A stretch of 64,000 nucleotides of DNA from Pseudocercospora fijiensis CIRAD86 (lineage: Eukaryota > Ascomycota > Dothideomycetes > Mycosphaerellales > Mycosphaerellaceae). Positions 1 through 12,000 of the stretch are shown in pieces. The position numbers and the translations under genes are program-made. Position 1 is the stretch's first letter. Each line of letters begins with the position of its first letter. The stretch is from contig NW_006921534.1 of assembly GCF_000340215.1 (NCBI RefSeq), positions 955,171-1,019,170 of the forward strand, written 5' to 3'. Under the pieces are notes generated by a model. It did not search any database, was not told the DNA's origin, and worked only from the letters and a program-made list of their open reading frames with translations.

Positions 1-1910
1 ATAAATAACTGGCCGGCGGTCAATAGAACTAGAACTAGTAAACAATCGAGGACGAATTACGCTAGGAAGAGACCTAATACGAAGAATCTCTAGCGATAGC
101 GGAGGCCGCTTAGTATAAACACCTCGCGTCGGCTAAGTAACGACGTTCTACTAAGCCTACTATCGTCGACCTAGGAGGCTAGTATCGCGCTAATAATCGC
201 TATTACTTAGGGGACCTCGAGAATACGATTACTTAGGGTCTATTATCGTTACTATCTCTACCGATCCGTATACCTACGCCCGAATTGCCGGAATAGCTTC
301 TTAATATTACGACTAGCCCTCGCGCGATTAAGGCGTCTCGGGAGGCTATATAAGCCCGTAAGGACTTTCGACGCTCTTATCTAAAGCTAACCCCCCTCGG
401 TATCGACTATATATTTAGCCCGTTTTCCTCCTTACCTATAAGGGATATAGAATTAGTATACTAATTATTAGTCGATGCGGCTATATATAAGGGTAAAGAA
501 TATAAGCGTAAATACTAGTCTATAAGTATCGTTAAAGGCGTAAAGAAGCGATAGAAAGAGTAGCCTAATTAGCTTATAAAGGCAGGTACTATCGAGGCGA
601 ACAAATTGCGCCTATAAGTTACGTAATAAGACAAAGACCTAGTTAACAACGACCGCCGGAAGATGCTATAAGAGGTATAGAATATTATCGACAAGGCACG
701 ATTATATCGGCTTAAGTATAGCGAGGCCTTCCGTATCGTATTTAATAATAATAGCAAGACTAAATAGATAGACGTCGACCTTTAGTCTATCGATAAGCCG
801 CTACGGCGTGTCTTTTACCTACGGCTTCTTACTACTAATAGTAACAATAGTAGTAATAACAATATCCTAAAGAAGACCGGCGATCTATATACGACTATTC
901 TTAGCGATTATAGGCGCCGCGCTATACCGATATATCTAATAGCGGTCCGGTTACCTATAGCGAGAGTCTGCTAAGAACACTACTATTACCGAGTCGTACC
1001 TACGACTATAACGAAGGCGATATTATAGTATAGACCGTTAAGCCGAAGCGACAGCTAAATAGCCTATTCGGATAAGAACTTAATACTCGATTAGACTAGC
1101 TATAATAAGACAAGGCGCTACTAGATAAAGATACCGTCTATACTGTAATTTAGCCTTATTTAGTATCTCCTCGCCGCCGCTACGAGTCTATACAAAGCAA
1201 GCGCTATTTCTATAACGTTCTAAAGAAATCTAGCCGTTATAAAGGCGCGGTCTCTAGTAGCAAGAACAATCCCATTAAGCTAGAAGAGATAGAAGTAGAT
1301 AGTAGATATAGCAGTTAGCTATTTACTTAATAAGAAGAGGTAGTAGCTATATAATAAATATATAGGCCGATATATAAAGTAAATAATTATATAGTAGACT
1401 CGAGGTTTGCTAAGAGGCTGGATTAAGGTCCTACGGTCCTAATTTGTTTACTAATATACCGCAAATCTACTTAGACCCCGTAGTAGTTTAGTTTGCAGAC
1501 TACGAAACCGTCGAAACGTATATAGTACAGTTTCTTAGCGGCAAACTAGCTCCCTAGTTCCGGTTTGGTTTTTTCAAACTATATAGATTCCTAGTTAGAA
1601 CTAGAGACTATATTAGTTATACTAGAAGTATACTCTTATTCGACTACCGGCTACGATTGCCGGCTATACTAGAGAATATATTAGTTTTAACTATTCTATA
1701 GGCGAGTTTTAGTGTTAATGTCTAATAGAGTGTTTCCTAAGGCTATAAGAAGATATCGGTTATTCCTATCGATCTTACACATCTTAACGTCTTCGGATAG
1801 CAGGTAAATTTGGAATAGACTATTATAGCTAGTAGGAATATTAAGAGTCTTATATACGTATCTAACAAGAGTAAAGCAGCTTAGCTAGATTTAATAAGAT
1901 AGGAGTCTCC
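1..1910 (+). other. RIPed repeat of unknown family
   Basis: CpA/TpG-poor sequence with no intact gene. A plus-strand frame from about 480 to 970 reads as a Lys/Arg-rich protein (for example KGKEYKRK near 491 and KARLYRLKYSEAFR near 694) interrupted by TAG/TAA codons, so it is probably a RIPed ORF, but I recognise no domain. Inverted GCCGGC motifs occur at about 1647-1668. The left end of the hAT copy starts near 1911, because similarity with the second hAT copy begins there; what lies left of it is not shared with copy B. It could be a flanking older element cut by the window edge. Confidence 0.5.
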
Positions 1911-2028
1911 TAGCCTAGGATTGCTATAGATAATTATTTCACTACCGGCTACCATTACCGGCTATAAAAGTAACTAGGTTATATTTACTACGCTCGCAAT
2001 TGCCTTAATAATAGCTATTAACGTTGCT

Positions 2029-2165
2029 ATGTCGTAGTTGCCGTTACTAGGTCGTAGTTGCTATTACTAGGTCGTAGTGCTATTAATAGGTTGTAGTTAC
2101 CGTTACTGGAGCGTAGCTGCCGTTACTAGGGCGTAGTTGCCGTTACCTAGGCGTAGTTGCCGTAG
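2029..2165. repeat. 20-bp minisatellite, hAT copy A
   Basis: About seven degenerate units of a 19-20 bp motif close to GTAGTTGCCGTTACTAGGGC in direct tandem. The same array stands at the same place in hAT copy B (36690-36797), with fewer units and different variants, so it belongs to the element and has changed length since the copies separated. Confidence 0.8.
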
Positions 2166-2311
2166 TTATAAAAGCTTACCTATATAACGTTACGTAGGCG
2201 GTAATAATTAGGGCATCGCGATATTGTTATACCTTTTAACTTCTTCTTCCTAGATACCTATACCTATAATAACTACTATACGCTACGCCCCTACTCTCTA
2301 ACTCTTCCTTA

Positions 2312-3720
2312 AAATAGTAAGAGAGAAGCGCGCCGCGCGCTAAATAGAAGATAGAACCGAAGACCGCGAGTTTGTTTTACCTAAGCATCTAAAAGAAAAG
2401 TGTAAGACTAAAGAGATACACTTTATAAAGAAGAATTCTATACGAGATCGCGAGAGAAAGGAGAAAATAGAGAAAGATAAAAAATCGAAGAATAAGAGAT
2501 AAAAAGGCGCGTAATAAGGTATTCTATCGATAGCTAGCGCCTATAGAAAAAGGTAAAGGTTAGAATATAGGACAACCTAGTAGAAGGCTAAGAGGAGGAA
2601 GGAATTGCGTCTAGTTTTTAAGCGTAACTTTCTACTAGCGTAAGCTAATATAGCCGGTAGCTATAGCCGCTATTTTTTTCTTTAAGACGTTAACTAATAG
2701 CATTTAGACCTATTGTAGCTATCTCTATCGATACGATCGATAGTAACGGAGATATTTAGGTAGCCGAGAATAATAATACTAGAGTTTAGAATACCGCGAG
2801 AGAGCTTAATACTACGAATAAAGGGACTAAAGAAATAAGGAGATACTAGACGTCGATTTAGTATTAGGTAGAGTCTTAGGGCCTAATACTATAGACGATA
2901 AGCGCTAGGAGTAGATCGAGTATAGTTAAAGAGACGAGGTACTAGTAAAGGGCTAAGGTATAAGTCCTATTAATCTAGAAAATTATCGTTAAAGCTACTA
3001 TAAAAAGCTAGCGAGGATTAGAATCGAGACTAGTCGTCTCTATATCCTCGATATAGAGTAGAAATTTCTTTATTAGTATTAGAGCGATGCCTTTGCGTCT
3101 ATAAAGGCAAAGTAGGTTACAATTAATATAATAGGGGCTAAGTATCTAGGGACGGCGGAGGAGTTACTAAAGGAGAAAGGGATATAGGTAAGTATTCTAT
3201 ACTCGGTATATATAGCCGGCGTTCGTAGCCGGTAGATACTAATAGTTAAATAAGAAGCGTTTCTCGAGGGGAGAGTGCTACTACTCTATAAAATCTTTAC
3301 TAAGATAAAGAGGGCTTATATCCGGAATCTAAGCTACTATTAGGATAGGGTAGCGTTAGAATTCTCTAAATCTCTATATAAGCCTCCGAAGGATTACCTA
3401 TTTTAGCGATACGGCTTTATCTCGACTACTCTGTAGGTACCCGACGAAGCTCGGGCGCTCTTTAAGGTTTTTACTAAGAAGCGGAAGGAGTTCGAGGACT
3501 AGGATTAGATAATAGAGCTATTAGTTAGTATTAGGTTTCGTAGTTAGACTCGGCCTAAGTATTTACTTATCGAGTGTCTTATACTAAAAGAGGATAGATT
3601 AAGACTATAAACGAGCTTAGATTCGTTAGGTATAGTAGCTCGGTTCCGTTAGTAAGAGAGAGCCGCTATATAGAAGGCAGAATTCTAGTAGTTAGGATAG
3701 CTAGGGTAGCTAGGAAAAGA
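2312..3720 (+). pseudogene. Unknown hAT passenger ORF, copy A
   Basis: A long plus-strand frame, with RIP stops, starts in a highly charged segment (REKRAAR near 2330, then DREFVLPKHLKEK, RDRERKEK) and continues through a less basic part (EFSKSLYKPPKDYLF near 3360; KYLLIECLILKEDRLRL near 3555; LGIVARFR near 3629). The same segments recur in copy B (36950-38340), so it was a coding part of the element. GCCGGC hairpin motifs interrupt it at about 2650 and 3213. No known domain is recognised; an accessory transposition factor or a DNA-binding protein are possibilities only. It lies upstream of the transposase in the same orientation. Confidence 0.5.
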
Positions 3721-3987
3721 ATTCTAGTAGTTAGGCCCGCTAGGGTAGCTAGGAAACAAAAAAAAGGTAGCTAGCTAGCTATTATCTAGCTATTCCTAAC
3801 GATACGATACTATAAAAGAAAGGGTGTTTCCCTATAGCTGCTAGTGTGTGTCTACTACTCCTTACTTTACTATATAAAACTTGAAAATATGCCGACCGAG
3901 ATTGTGTATATACTAGGCGCTATACTAGGAAGGGTAACGACGGGACGATAGTCGAAATAGTCTAGTATACGAACGAGATTATAATAA

Positions 3988-3994
3988 CGTTAAG
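3988..3994. repeat. Target-site duplication, left, of Gypsy element 1
   Basis: CGTTAAG directly precedes the left LTR and is repeated directly after the right LTR at 13442-13448. The empty site in hAT copy B (about 41849-41855) carries a single CGTCGAG at this point. The true duplication may be 5-7 bp. Confidence 0.8.
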
Positions 3995-4120
3995 TGGAAG
4001 TGTGATAGCAACTGTGTATTCGATAGATACGTAGAGAGGTAGAAGTTCTAAGTACGGAAGAGGGCTCTCGTAGCATACTAAGTCCGCTTTGTCGATGCCT
4101 TAGGCTCTAACTCTCTAACC
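3995..4120 (-). repeat. 3' LTR of Gypsy element 1
   Basis: 126 bp beginning TGGAAGTGTGATAGCAACTG on the plus strand, which is the CTTCCA end of the LTR read on the minus strand. Matched by 13316-13441. A short purine-rich run on the minus strand lies just inside (complement of ACTCCCCTAA, 4121-4130), as expected for a polypurine tract. Confidence 0.85.
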
Positions 4121-5049
4121 ACTCCCCTAACTACAAGTCGCAGAGCCTGCGATATAGTGTCGCTATTGCCTTGTCCAATATCCTACCCGTTATAACGGTA
4201 GATTATATAAAAGAAGATTATTTATATGCTAATTAGTCCCTAGGGTGTTATACAAATTAGTCTCTTACGCTAGTAACATACTAGTTACTATGTCTAATCT
4301 GTATCTCTAACTATAACTCTAAGTCAATCTATATGTCTATGCTCTTATATTGATGCTTAGTAAGCGAGTGTAGGTAATGAGTTGCGGAGCGCGTAAAGTT
4401 ATACGCTAGGAAGGTCGGTTGATATAGGTAATAGGTAACTATTACGGAGGTCTCGGAGGTATCGCTCGATCGTTAGTTACTAAGTGTTATTACGTAGGTT
4501 AAATCGGTAATATGCTTCTACCTTCTTCGTAACCTTCTTTAGATATAGCGTACGCGGCTACGGAAGCCCTTCTAGTATATCGATCTGCTGTTTTGCTAGA
4601 TATCTACTTCTAGGCGTAAACTTTTGCAAATGCTCGCGATAGTATAGGCCCTATAGTAACTTAGTTCTATTAATAGTCTGTAGCTCGAAAGCATTGTCTA
4701 TATTATCGCTTGATTGTTTAATACGGAAGAGGCTAGTCTATAATAGTTACTAACTCTTCTAACGGATTAACTAATTCTTAAGAAGGACGAGATTACTAGG
4801 TCCAATTATAGGGTGTGTGTTTATTAACCGATAAAGGCGCCTAATGCGCTTAGCTAATGCCGCCTTACTACGGCGGCGCACCTCCGAGTGCACGCGATGC
4901 CGGGTTGTAAGATATTCTAGTATATTAAACAAGCTAGTATATAAGACCTTTAGCTATTAACTCGTAGTAGTAGCATTAACGTCGATCTCCGGTTTAGTGT
5001 TAATTAGGTCGACTATTACTATATTCGCTTCTTCGACGCCCTCTAGGGC

Positions 5050-6700
5050 GTTAATTAATTCCTGCCTCCTTACCGATAGATATAGGTTAGCTTTGTCGCC
5101 GAGTTCTTCCGGTCGGAGGCCTAATTTAATCTCCGTAGGTAAATATCCGATGCTTTCGATGTGCCTATAGTTAGCGTGCCTTACTGCCTTAATAGTATTA
5201 GCAACCTACCCTCCTAGCTATTTAATCGGGTAGCTATTTGGGTCTATTAAGTAGCTACTGTTATTGCGCTTAAGTAATCGACGGATAACTCGATTCAATA
5301 TCTCTATAGAGCTAGTTAGTCGCTTGCTTCTAGTTAGTCCTAGTATAGCGTAGATGCCTCGGTTCTATCGAAGGTGCTTAGTTACTATTGCAAACTTAGT
5401 ACCGGGGTTATAAAATGCTGCTATAGGGTCCGTAGAGGCATTAAAGACCTTATCTAGTGCCGTATATACGGTCTCGGTCTCCTTGTCCTCTAATGGCTTT
5501 ACCTTACTAAAGCGTAAGAAGACATTAGCGACTATAAGCAAATATCGATAGGGCTTCCTACTAACTCTAGTCCGCTTAGGTAGAAACGGGCCTATTAGGT
5601 CAATTTCGACAACTTTACTAGGGTGCAATGCGTAGAAGACCTTATATAGGTATGTCGGGTTTGCTAGTCTCTAGAGTGCGTAGTAAAAGCAGCCTTTAAC
5701 GTATTTGATAATATCGCTATATATGCCTAGCTAAAATACTCGGTTAATAAGCTTCTAGTAAACGATGCGTTCGTTAAAGTGTCCTGCTTTATTATGTAGT
5801 TTCTATAGCAATAGCACAATCTCGTATAGTAACAAGTAGGGCACTAGGATCCGTCGCTTATTGATCCGATCCGTAATAATATATCTCTATAGGATGCTAG
5901 TTGCTATATTATACCGATAGCTAGCAGCAATAGTCTTAAAGCTCCTATATACAGCCTTAGTCTAGGTTTGAGGGATCTGCTAATACTTGTAGTATCTTAC
6001 AATGTCGCCGTACTATCGCTTAGTAAGCGCCAAGTCCTTATCTAATAGCTTCCCTAGTATAATATTCGGTGCCTTATAACAAGGGTGTTCGTAGTAAGGG
6101 TTATAGTATATCTAGCTCGGATCGCCGCTCTTATAGATACAAAGAATCTTATATCCGATCTCTAGGCAATCTAGGATAGGTATCTTTATTGTTGCCTCTT
6201 TAGTCGGTTGCTTAGGTTTACTAAAGGGTATCTATAGCAACGGCTCTTCGACGGTAATATTATCGATCGGTAGTGCTCTTATTTCCTCCTCTTACTCCTT
6301 CCTTAATCTATCCCTTACCCGTATAAGTACCTTACCGAGTAGGTTTAGGCCCTAATATTCCCTTATCCTATTAGCTTTATAACCCTTAAAGCTAATACCC
6401 TATATCCGATTAGTTAGTAATGCCTTAACAAGTTTACGATCGCTAGTGCTAAGAAGAGATTCTAATAATATAGGGTTTGCTTTAAACTTTAGGTAGTTGC
6501 CTTACTTAGCAATGTCTTCCCTCTGCTCGTTCTATAGGTTCGGCTATTAACGGAGGCTACGCACTAAGCGGCTATGTAACTTCTGTTTAGTAGGGTTATT
6601 AGTGTCTATAATCTTAGCGGCAGTCTCGAAGTCCTAGTAAATCTCCGCTTTCCGCATTATTATAAACTGTTTAGCGGTGTTAAATGTAAGGTTCTCGTAT
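5050..6700 (-). pseudogene. Gypsy 1 integrase region
   Basis: The best preserved piece is an 87-codon open stretch at 5365-5628 (minus strand). It reads as the start of an RNase H-fold integrase core: VVEIDLIGPF carries the first catalytic Asp, followed by YRYLLIVANVFLRFSKVKPL, the usual second and third strands of the core. Upstream (6000-6700) and downstream (to about 5050) the same strand is readable with Gln-to-stop changes. In an active element this domain would join the cDNA to target DNA. It lies between RNase H and the 3' LTR, as in Ty3/Gypsy. Inactive through RIP stops. Confidence 0.75.
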
Positions 6701-7084
6701 TCGAGGCCGTAGTAAAGCTAGTGCTATTAAGAAAGGAAACTATATGGTTGTGATTGCCGCTAGAAGTATATAGGTCCTAGCTACTAGTCGATAGCGTTAC
6801 CGTAGGTGTCGCACTTGCTACCTTTAATGCGGGTATTGCAGGTCCTACATATTACGACTACTCGTGTGTTATTAGTGTTAGTCTCTTCGTATGCGGTATT
6901 GTTCTTGCTTACTAATTCAATGCTGCTAAGCACATATCTCTCGTACCTCTCCCCGCCGCCGAAAAGTTTATTTAACGTCTCGTTAAAGCCTCCCTTACTA
7001 TCCTTCTATATCTATAAGTTATTATTGTTGTATGCGTCTAATTCCTTCCTTAGCTCGGTAGTTTTAGCGTTAAGGTCCTACTTA

Positions 7085-7600
7085 TTATTATCCTCGAAGA
7101 TCGTACGAGATAAGGCGTCTACTGCTACGTTACGGGGGCCTTCGATATATTTAATACGAATATTATATTGCCGAAGGGTGTCTTGCTAGCGTGCGTAGAT
7201 GCCGTCTGCCTAAGCGTTAATAAAGCTAGTAATGGGTTTATAGTCCGTATAGACGACGGAGGTAACGGGTCCCTAGAATATATACGTATATTTGCCTATA
7301 AAGTGTACGATTAACTTTAGCTCTCGCTTATAGGTACCGTAGTTTCGTTCTGTCTTGCTAAAGAGGTAGGCATTATAAAGGATAGGCACCTATTTGTTAG
7401 TCGTCTTGCTATTATAAGTTACCTCCTACCTCTATCGGATAAAGCAACCGGCTCCCTTAGCCGAAGCATCCGAATACATCTCGTATAGCAATATCGGGTC
7501 GTGTCTATACTATTCTACTATAGATGCTACCTGTTTCTTTACAAGGTTAAAGCTTAGCTAAGCGGCTTTATTCTATTGCTAATCTTCTAAGGTATCGCTT
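7085..7600 (-). pseudogene. Gypsy 1 RNase H domain
   Basis: Minus-strand reading gives VVYTDYKPITSFINA (about 7216-7260), equivalent to the TD-HKPL segment of Ty3/Gypsy RNase H, and further on RNVAVDALSRTIF (about 7100-7140), the N-x-x-AD-x-LSR end of the domain. It would degrade the RNA strand of the RNA-DNA hybrid during reverse transcription. It follows the reverse transcriptase directly. Confidence 0.8.
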
Positions 7601-7649
7601 ATTAGTCGCCGGATAGGTATTATTACCTCGCCTATATTCTTAATATACT

Positions 7650-8600
7650 CGCGTGCGGTATTAACGATGCCGTTAAATCTTCGTACGTTATAGGCGTTCT
7701 ATAGTACCGGCTAGTCGAGGATCTTCTATACCCTCGCTAGCTTTAATGCTTTCCTTCTATCCGACTTGTATATATTACCGAGCATCTCTAGTTTATTAAA
7801 GCTAATATAGACCTTACGGAATAATAGCTTTATCTTCGCGAATACTAAGCGTAGGAAGAGGTAATCTCGAATAAAGGGCTACTAAGTGCTCTAGTCTCGG
7901 TGCGTAGGTAAGATATCGTCGATATAGACGGTTATATAAGGTAGTTGTTATTCCTAGTCTAACCCTACTATCGTATCGACGGCGATAAGCGAGGGTTCCG
8001 GTTCTAGTAGAGGTATTATTCTAAAGGCTACGTTACTATACTTATTTATAGTAAAGCTCGAAGACCTAGCGCCTATTAGTATACGGGTAGGTTGTAGTTG
8101 TCCGATCGTAGGCATATAGAATGCTAGTAGGTGCCTATTAGCGGGGTAAATCGATATCGTCTAGTATACGTCCTTTATATTAAACTTCGAGAAGTATCTA
8201 TAAGTCGGGTTGCTAAGGAATTCTTAGCTCTTCTTTATTAACTGCATCTACTTACTGCTTTCTTGCTCCTATATATAATAGTAGTTAAACGTAAGGCGTA
8301 GGCGTAGTTTGCTAGGCTCTATAACGATAACGCAGTTAGTATTCTATTTGCTAATCTTACTATTAGCTATAACTATACTTTCGAAGAGGCCGTTCTCGAG
8401 ACCTTCCGTAGCGTACTTAATTAGCTACTATTCCTTGTCTACGCTTATTCGCTTCGGCTTAGCGCGGAAGACTTATATACCCTCCTTTAAGATCGTACGA
8501 TATTATATTAGGTCCGTAGTAGGTCCGAGATCTCTTTATCCGAGTACTTCTAGGTTACGATAGGTCTATAGAACCTAAAGAACTTCTAGTATATCTAAGT
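7650..8600 (-). pseudogene. Gypsy 1 reverse transcriptase
   Basis: The catalytic YxDD box reads VYIDDIL on the minus strand, with the YIDD codons at 7915-7926. The adjoining frame reads as palm and fingers of a Ty3/Gypsy polymerase with many RIP stops. RNase H follows toward lower coordinates and gag lies toward higher ones. Nonfunctional. Confidence 0.85.
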
Positions 8601-8848
8601 TAGGTATTAAGGGACCGAGCTTAATCTCCTTAGTAGCAATCTACTCCTTTAACTCGGCTAGGCCCTTATTTATATTAATCTCTCGGCGTTCGACTCGGCG
8701 AGTAACGGGATATTTCTAGGTAGAAGTCTCGGCGCCGATACTATTACTTTAGACTATATAGCTATCGATCGTTTCTACTAGTTAGTATTAGAAGTAGAAG
8801 TGCTCGGTACCGTAGCGGCAAGTTACCTCGGAGATGTTATAGTATCGC

Positions 8849-8868
8849 TTAGGGTAAGGGTTAGGGTT
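8849..8868 (+). repeat. Interstitial telomere-like repeat, TTAGGG orientation
   Basis: TTAGGGTAAGGGTTAGGGTT, about three units of the fungal telomere repeat with one imperfect unit, in the span between the gag and reverse transcriptase parts of Gypsy element 1. It faces an inverted CCCTAA block 80 bp to the right. Confidence 0.75.
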
Positions 8869-8950
8869 GTCGCTTACGTAATCGCCCTTTGCCTCCGAAA
8901 CCTTATATACTCTAAATAGTCTAATTCTTCGAGAAGTGCCCTTATTCACC

Positions 8951-8990
8951 TTAGGGTAAAACCCTAACCCTAACCCTAACCCTAACTCTA
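8951..8990 (-). repeat. Interstitial telomere-like repeat, CCCTAA orientation
   Basis: After a single TTAGGG comes a run of four perfect CCCTAA units followed by CTCTAA and a decayed unit. This is the complement orientation of the block at 8849-8868. It keeps CCCTAA free of RIP, which is expected because the repeat contains no CpA or TpG. It is not at a chromosome end here. Confidence 0.85.
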
Positions 8991-10499
8991 ATCCTAGTGT
9001 TTCTATAAAGCTCTCCTTCTATCGTAGTTCGGCGCTATTAATGTCGACGCTATAGTTAGTATTTATATTAGTACTAAGCCTTTTCTCGTTATACTAAGGA
9101 CTTAGTAAAAAGCCTAGCCCTTCCTACTAGTTACCTTTATATTACTAAGATCTATCTCTTCTAAGTTACGGTTTAGCTCTTCTATATCTATATCGTTATC
9201 TTCTTCCTCCTTATTACTACTACGCTCTTCTATTTCCTTTACTTCCTCTAGACTTATTAAGTCCTAAATATCTATTATAAACTTTAGTAGATCGCTATAC
9301 TTCGGTATTATTTCGATATAGACGACTTACTCCCTAATACTAGTATCTCTAACTTCTATAGCTCGGTCCTTAATACGTAATACGGCGTCGACCTAGTCTA
9401 AGAATGCTAATCTAAGAATAAGTAAGAGGTTGCTACGTTCCTTAGGGTAATAGATAGCCTATATATCTCTCCGGATGCCTCTAATATCGACGTAAAAGGT
9501 CGAGAAGTAGGTAATACTAACTAAGCTACTATTAGCGACCTTTATATTAAGTAATAGAAAGCTAAGGAGTTTAACCGAGTAGAGCCTTAGCTTTATACCT
9601 TTACGGAGATATAGGTAGATAACGTTCAAATCTAATCCTTAGTCTATAATATACTAGGTACGAGGGACCTATACCTCTCTCCCTCTCTCGGTATTATAGA
9701 TCTTAATCGGCAATATATATGCTTTAGTCTTCAAATCTTGCTAACGCTAGCTGCTAATGCTTGCCTATACCTATACGGTAATACTATTGCTATTACCGCT
9801 AACTGTAGTACTTAAGCTAAGATAATACTCCTTTATTATTTCCTCGGTAGTAACTATAGGTATTCCTTTACCGAAGCCGGTAGCGGCTATAGTCGATAAT
9901 TAGACGGCCTTTATTACCTCTATTATAACTGTTTCCAGTAGCACTATCTCGCATAGCTCTATTACTATAATGCTGTCGCTCTCGGCTAATTCTATCCTCT
10001 CTAGTATATCTTCCTCCTCTTCGGTTACTCTCTTCGCCTTACGCTTACCTGCCTTACGGAAGCGTAGTTACGAGAACAGGTGCTTATACCAGTTGCGGAA
10101 GAACGGAGACTATTATATAAGCTATAAGATTAGCAAGCGAATCTCGAGGTTGCTAAGTACCTTCTTTATATCGATCGGTAGCTTATTAAAGAGGCTATTA
10201 ATAGGCTTTATAGGCTTAGCGCCTTTATCGACTTTTAAGGTACGTACCTTTATCGGCTTAATAACGCGTACTATTAGAATGTTTAGTATATCGGTGTCTC
10301 CGTTGCCCTCCTCGTTATAGTAGACCCGCTTGTTTATATAGCGTACTAGCTTAGTAGGCTTACTATTGCCCTAGCCCTTAGCTTTATTAGTGTCTATATC
10401 CTAGCTCTAGTCCTTCTTACTAATCGTAATAGCGGTAAGCAATTCTTTAGGTGTCTTCGTACTAGCCTAACTTATAGAAACCTTAATATAGTAGGTATC

Positions 10500-12000
10500 C
10501 GCTAATATAGGGTTGCTATTTCGTGCGTCGTTTAATAGTCGATCGCTAGGTAGTAGAGGCCTAGGAGGAGGTATTCTATTATATTCTCGATTGCCGCTAT
10601 AGCCTCCGCGGCCTCCCCCGTATAACCTATAACCTCCTCGATTGTTACCGTAGCTACTACCGTATCTACCTCGATTGCCTTTACCTCGATTAGTACCTAG
10701 GTTCTTAGTAAAGAAGTCCTCTCGCTATTCCTATATAAGATATATAAGGAACCTGCTCTCCTATAGTATTAACCGCTAATCTTCCGCGTAGACATTGTTA
10801 CGCTTAAGGTGTCCGCGCTAGCCGTACCCGTAGTAAAGTAGATTGTTAAACTTATATCGGTACTAGATTATACCGTTAATATAGCCGTTCTATAATCGGG
10901 TTAGGTCGATATCTCTATTACGCTTACGGCTGCGGCGGACTGCCGTATAATAGTACTCTAGTATTAGGTTGTTCTTACTATATCTAGGTCCGGCATTGTT
11001 GCGTAGTATACGCGGCTAAAAGCCTTAGCGCTACTAAGGGGGTCCTTGCTAATAACCTGCTTGCTAAGCTAGTAGCTGTATTACTAGCGGGCCTTAGTTT
11101 CTCGGTAGTGCGTATAGCGTACGTTACTACGGCGGTATCGGTAATAGCGAGGTATAATAATAGTAGCCGTTGCTATACTAGTATAAATAGCTCTGCTAGT
11201 CTTTAGAATCTAGTAGAGTTGACTATACTACGTTAGTGTCGGCATTATAAGACTCTATAGCATCTTAGTACTTCTTTAAACGTTAATTGAGCTTATATAG
11301 TAACTGCTTGCCGACCGACTAATACGTAGCAGCCTCCTTTAGCACTTCTATATACTTATACTCTCTCTACTCCTTCTTAGCCTTCTCCTTATCCTTAATA
11401 AGGCATTAAGCCGCCTCCGCCTCCGTTAATATTGCCTTTAGGGTAGACTGCTTCTTGCGCTATATCTCGGCACGGAGCTTCTTGTCCGCGAGGCTATTAA
11501 CGAACCCCTTAATAGCAATAGTAAGAATAGTGCGCTTAGCACTAGTAGCGGTGTTATTATCTTTGCCGTTTGCCTAGCGGAGTAGGACTGTATAGCGATA
11601 ATAATATTCTCTTGAATCCTTATCTTTCTTCTATACTACTTCCGTAAGTGCTTCGATAGTCTCGATAGAGTTATTAGCTAATAATGCTGTATTTGACCAT
11701 TTCGTAAAGAACCTGTCTTTAATAGTCTATATAGTAATCGCTATAGCGTTGTTAACGTAAGGTCTCTATACTAAGTCTTTCAATTCCGTATTTACCTAGC
11801 GTACTACCTTACCCTTTATCTATATATTAAAGTCCTTATACTACCGAACTAGGTCGGCTCTACTATTGACTTAATCCTATTGCCGCTTAAAACGGTCCTA
11901 CTAACGCTCGGCATTACCCTTAACTTCTTCGCTAACAAACATACTAACTAGCTCTAAGTTAGCTACGCCGGTCGCTATACTAGGTGCTAGTAGTAGGGGA
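10500..12000 (-). pseudogene. Gypsy 1 gag with CCHC zinc knuckle
   Basis: At 10801-10836 the minus strand reads YYGYG-RGHLKR, a Cx2Cx4Hx4C zinc knuckle in which the TGC/TGT Cys codons have become TAC/TAT through TG-to-TA change. Upstream on that strand is a charged gag-like region. In a live element this protein would form the particle and bind RNA. It is placed correctly between the 5' LTR and pol. Confidence 0.65.

Noticed and set aside
2029..2165. Regular repeats with spacers as possible CRISPR
   Set aside because: Direct tandem units without unique spacers in a eukaryotic transposon; a minisatellite.
6806..10320. Plus-strand open stretches of 84-127 codons (6806, 8309, 9970)
   Set aside because: They lie antisense to the Gypsy 1 pol and gag frames; RIP removes CpA/TpG and creates long open stretches by chance. 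No motif.
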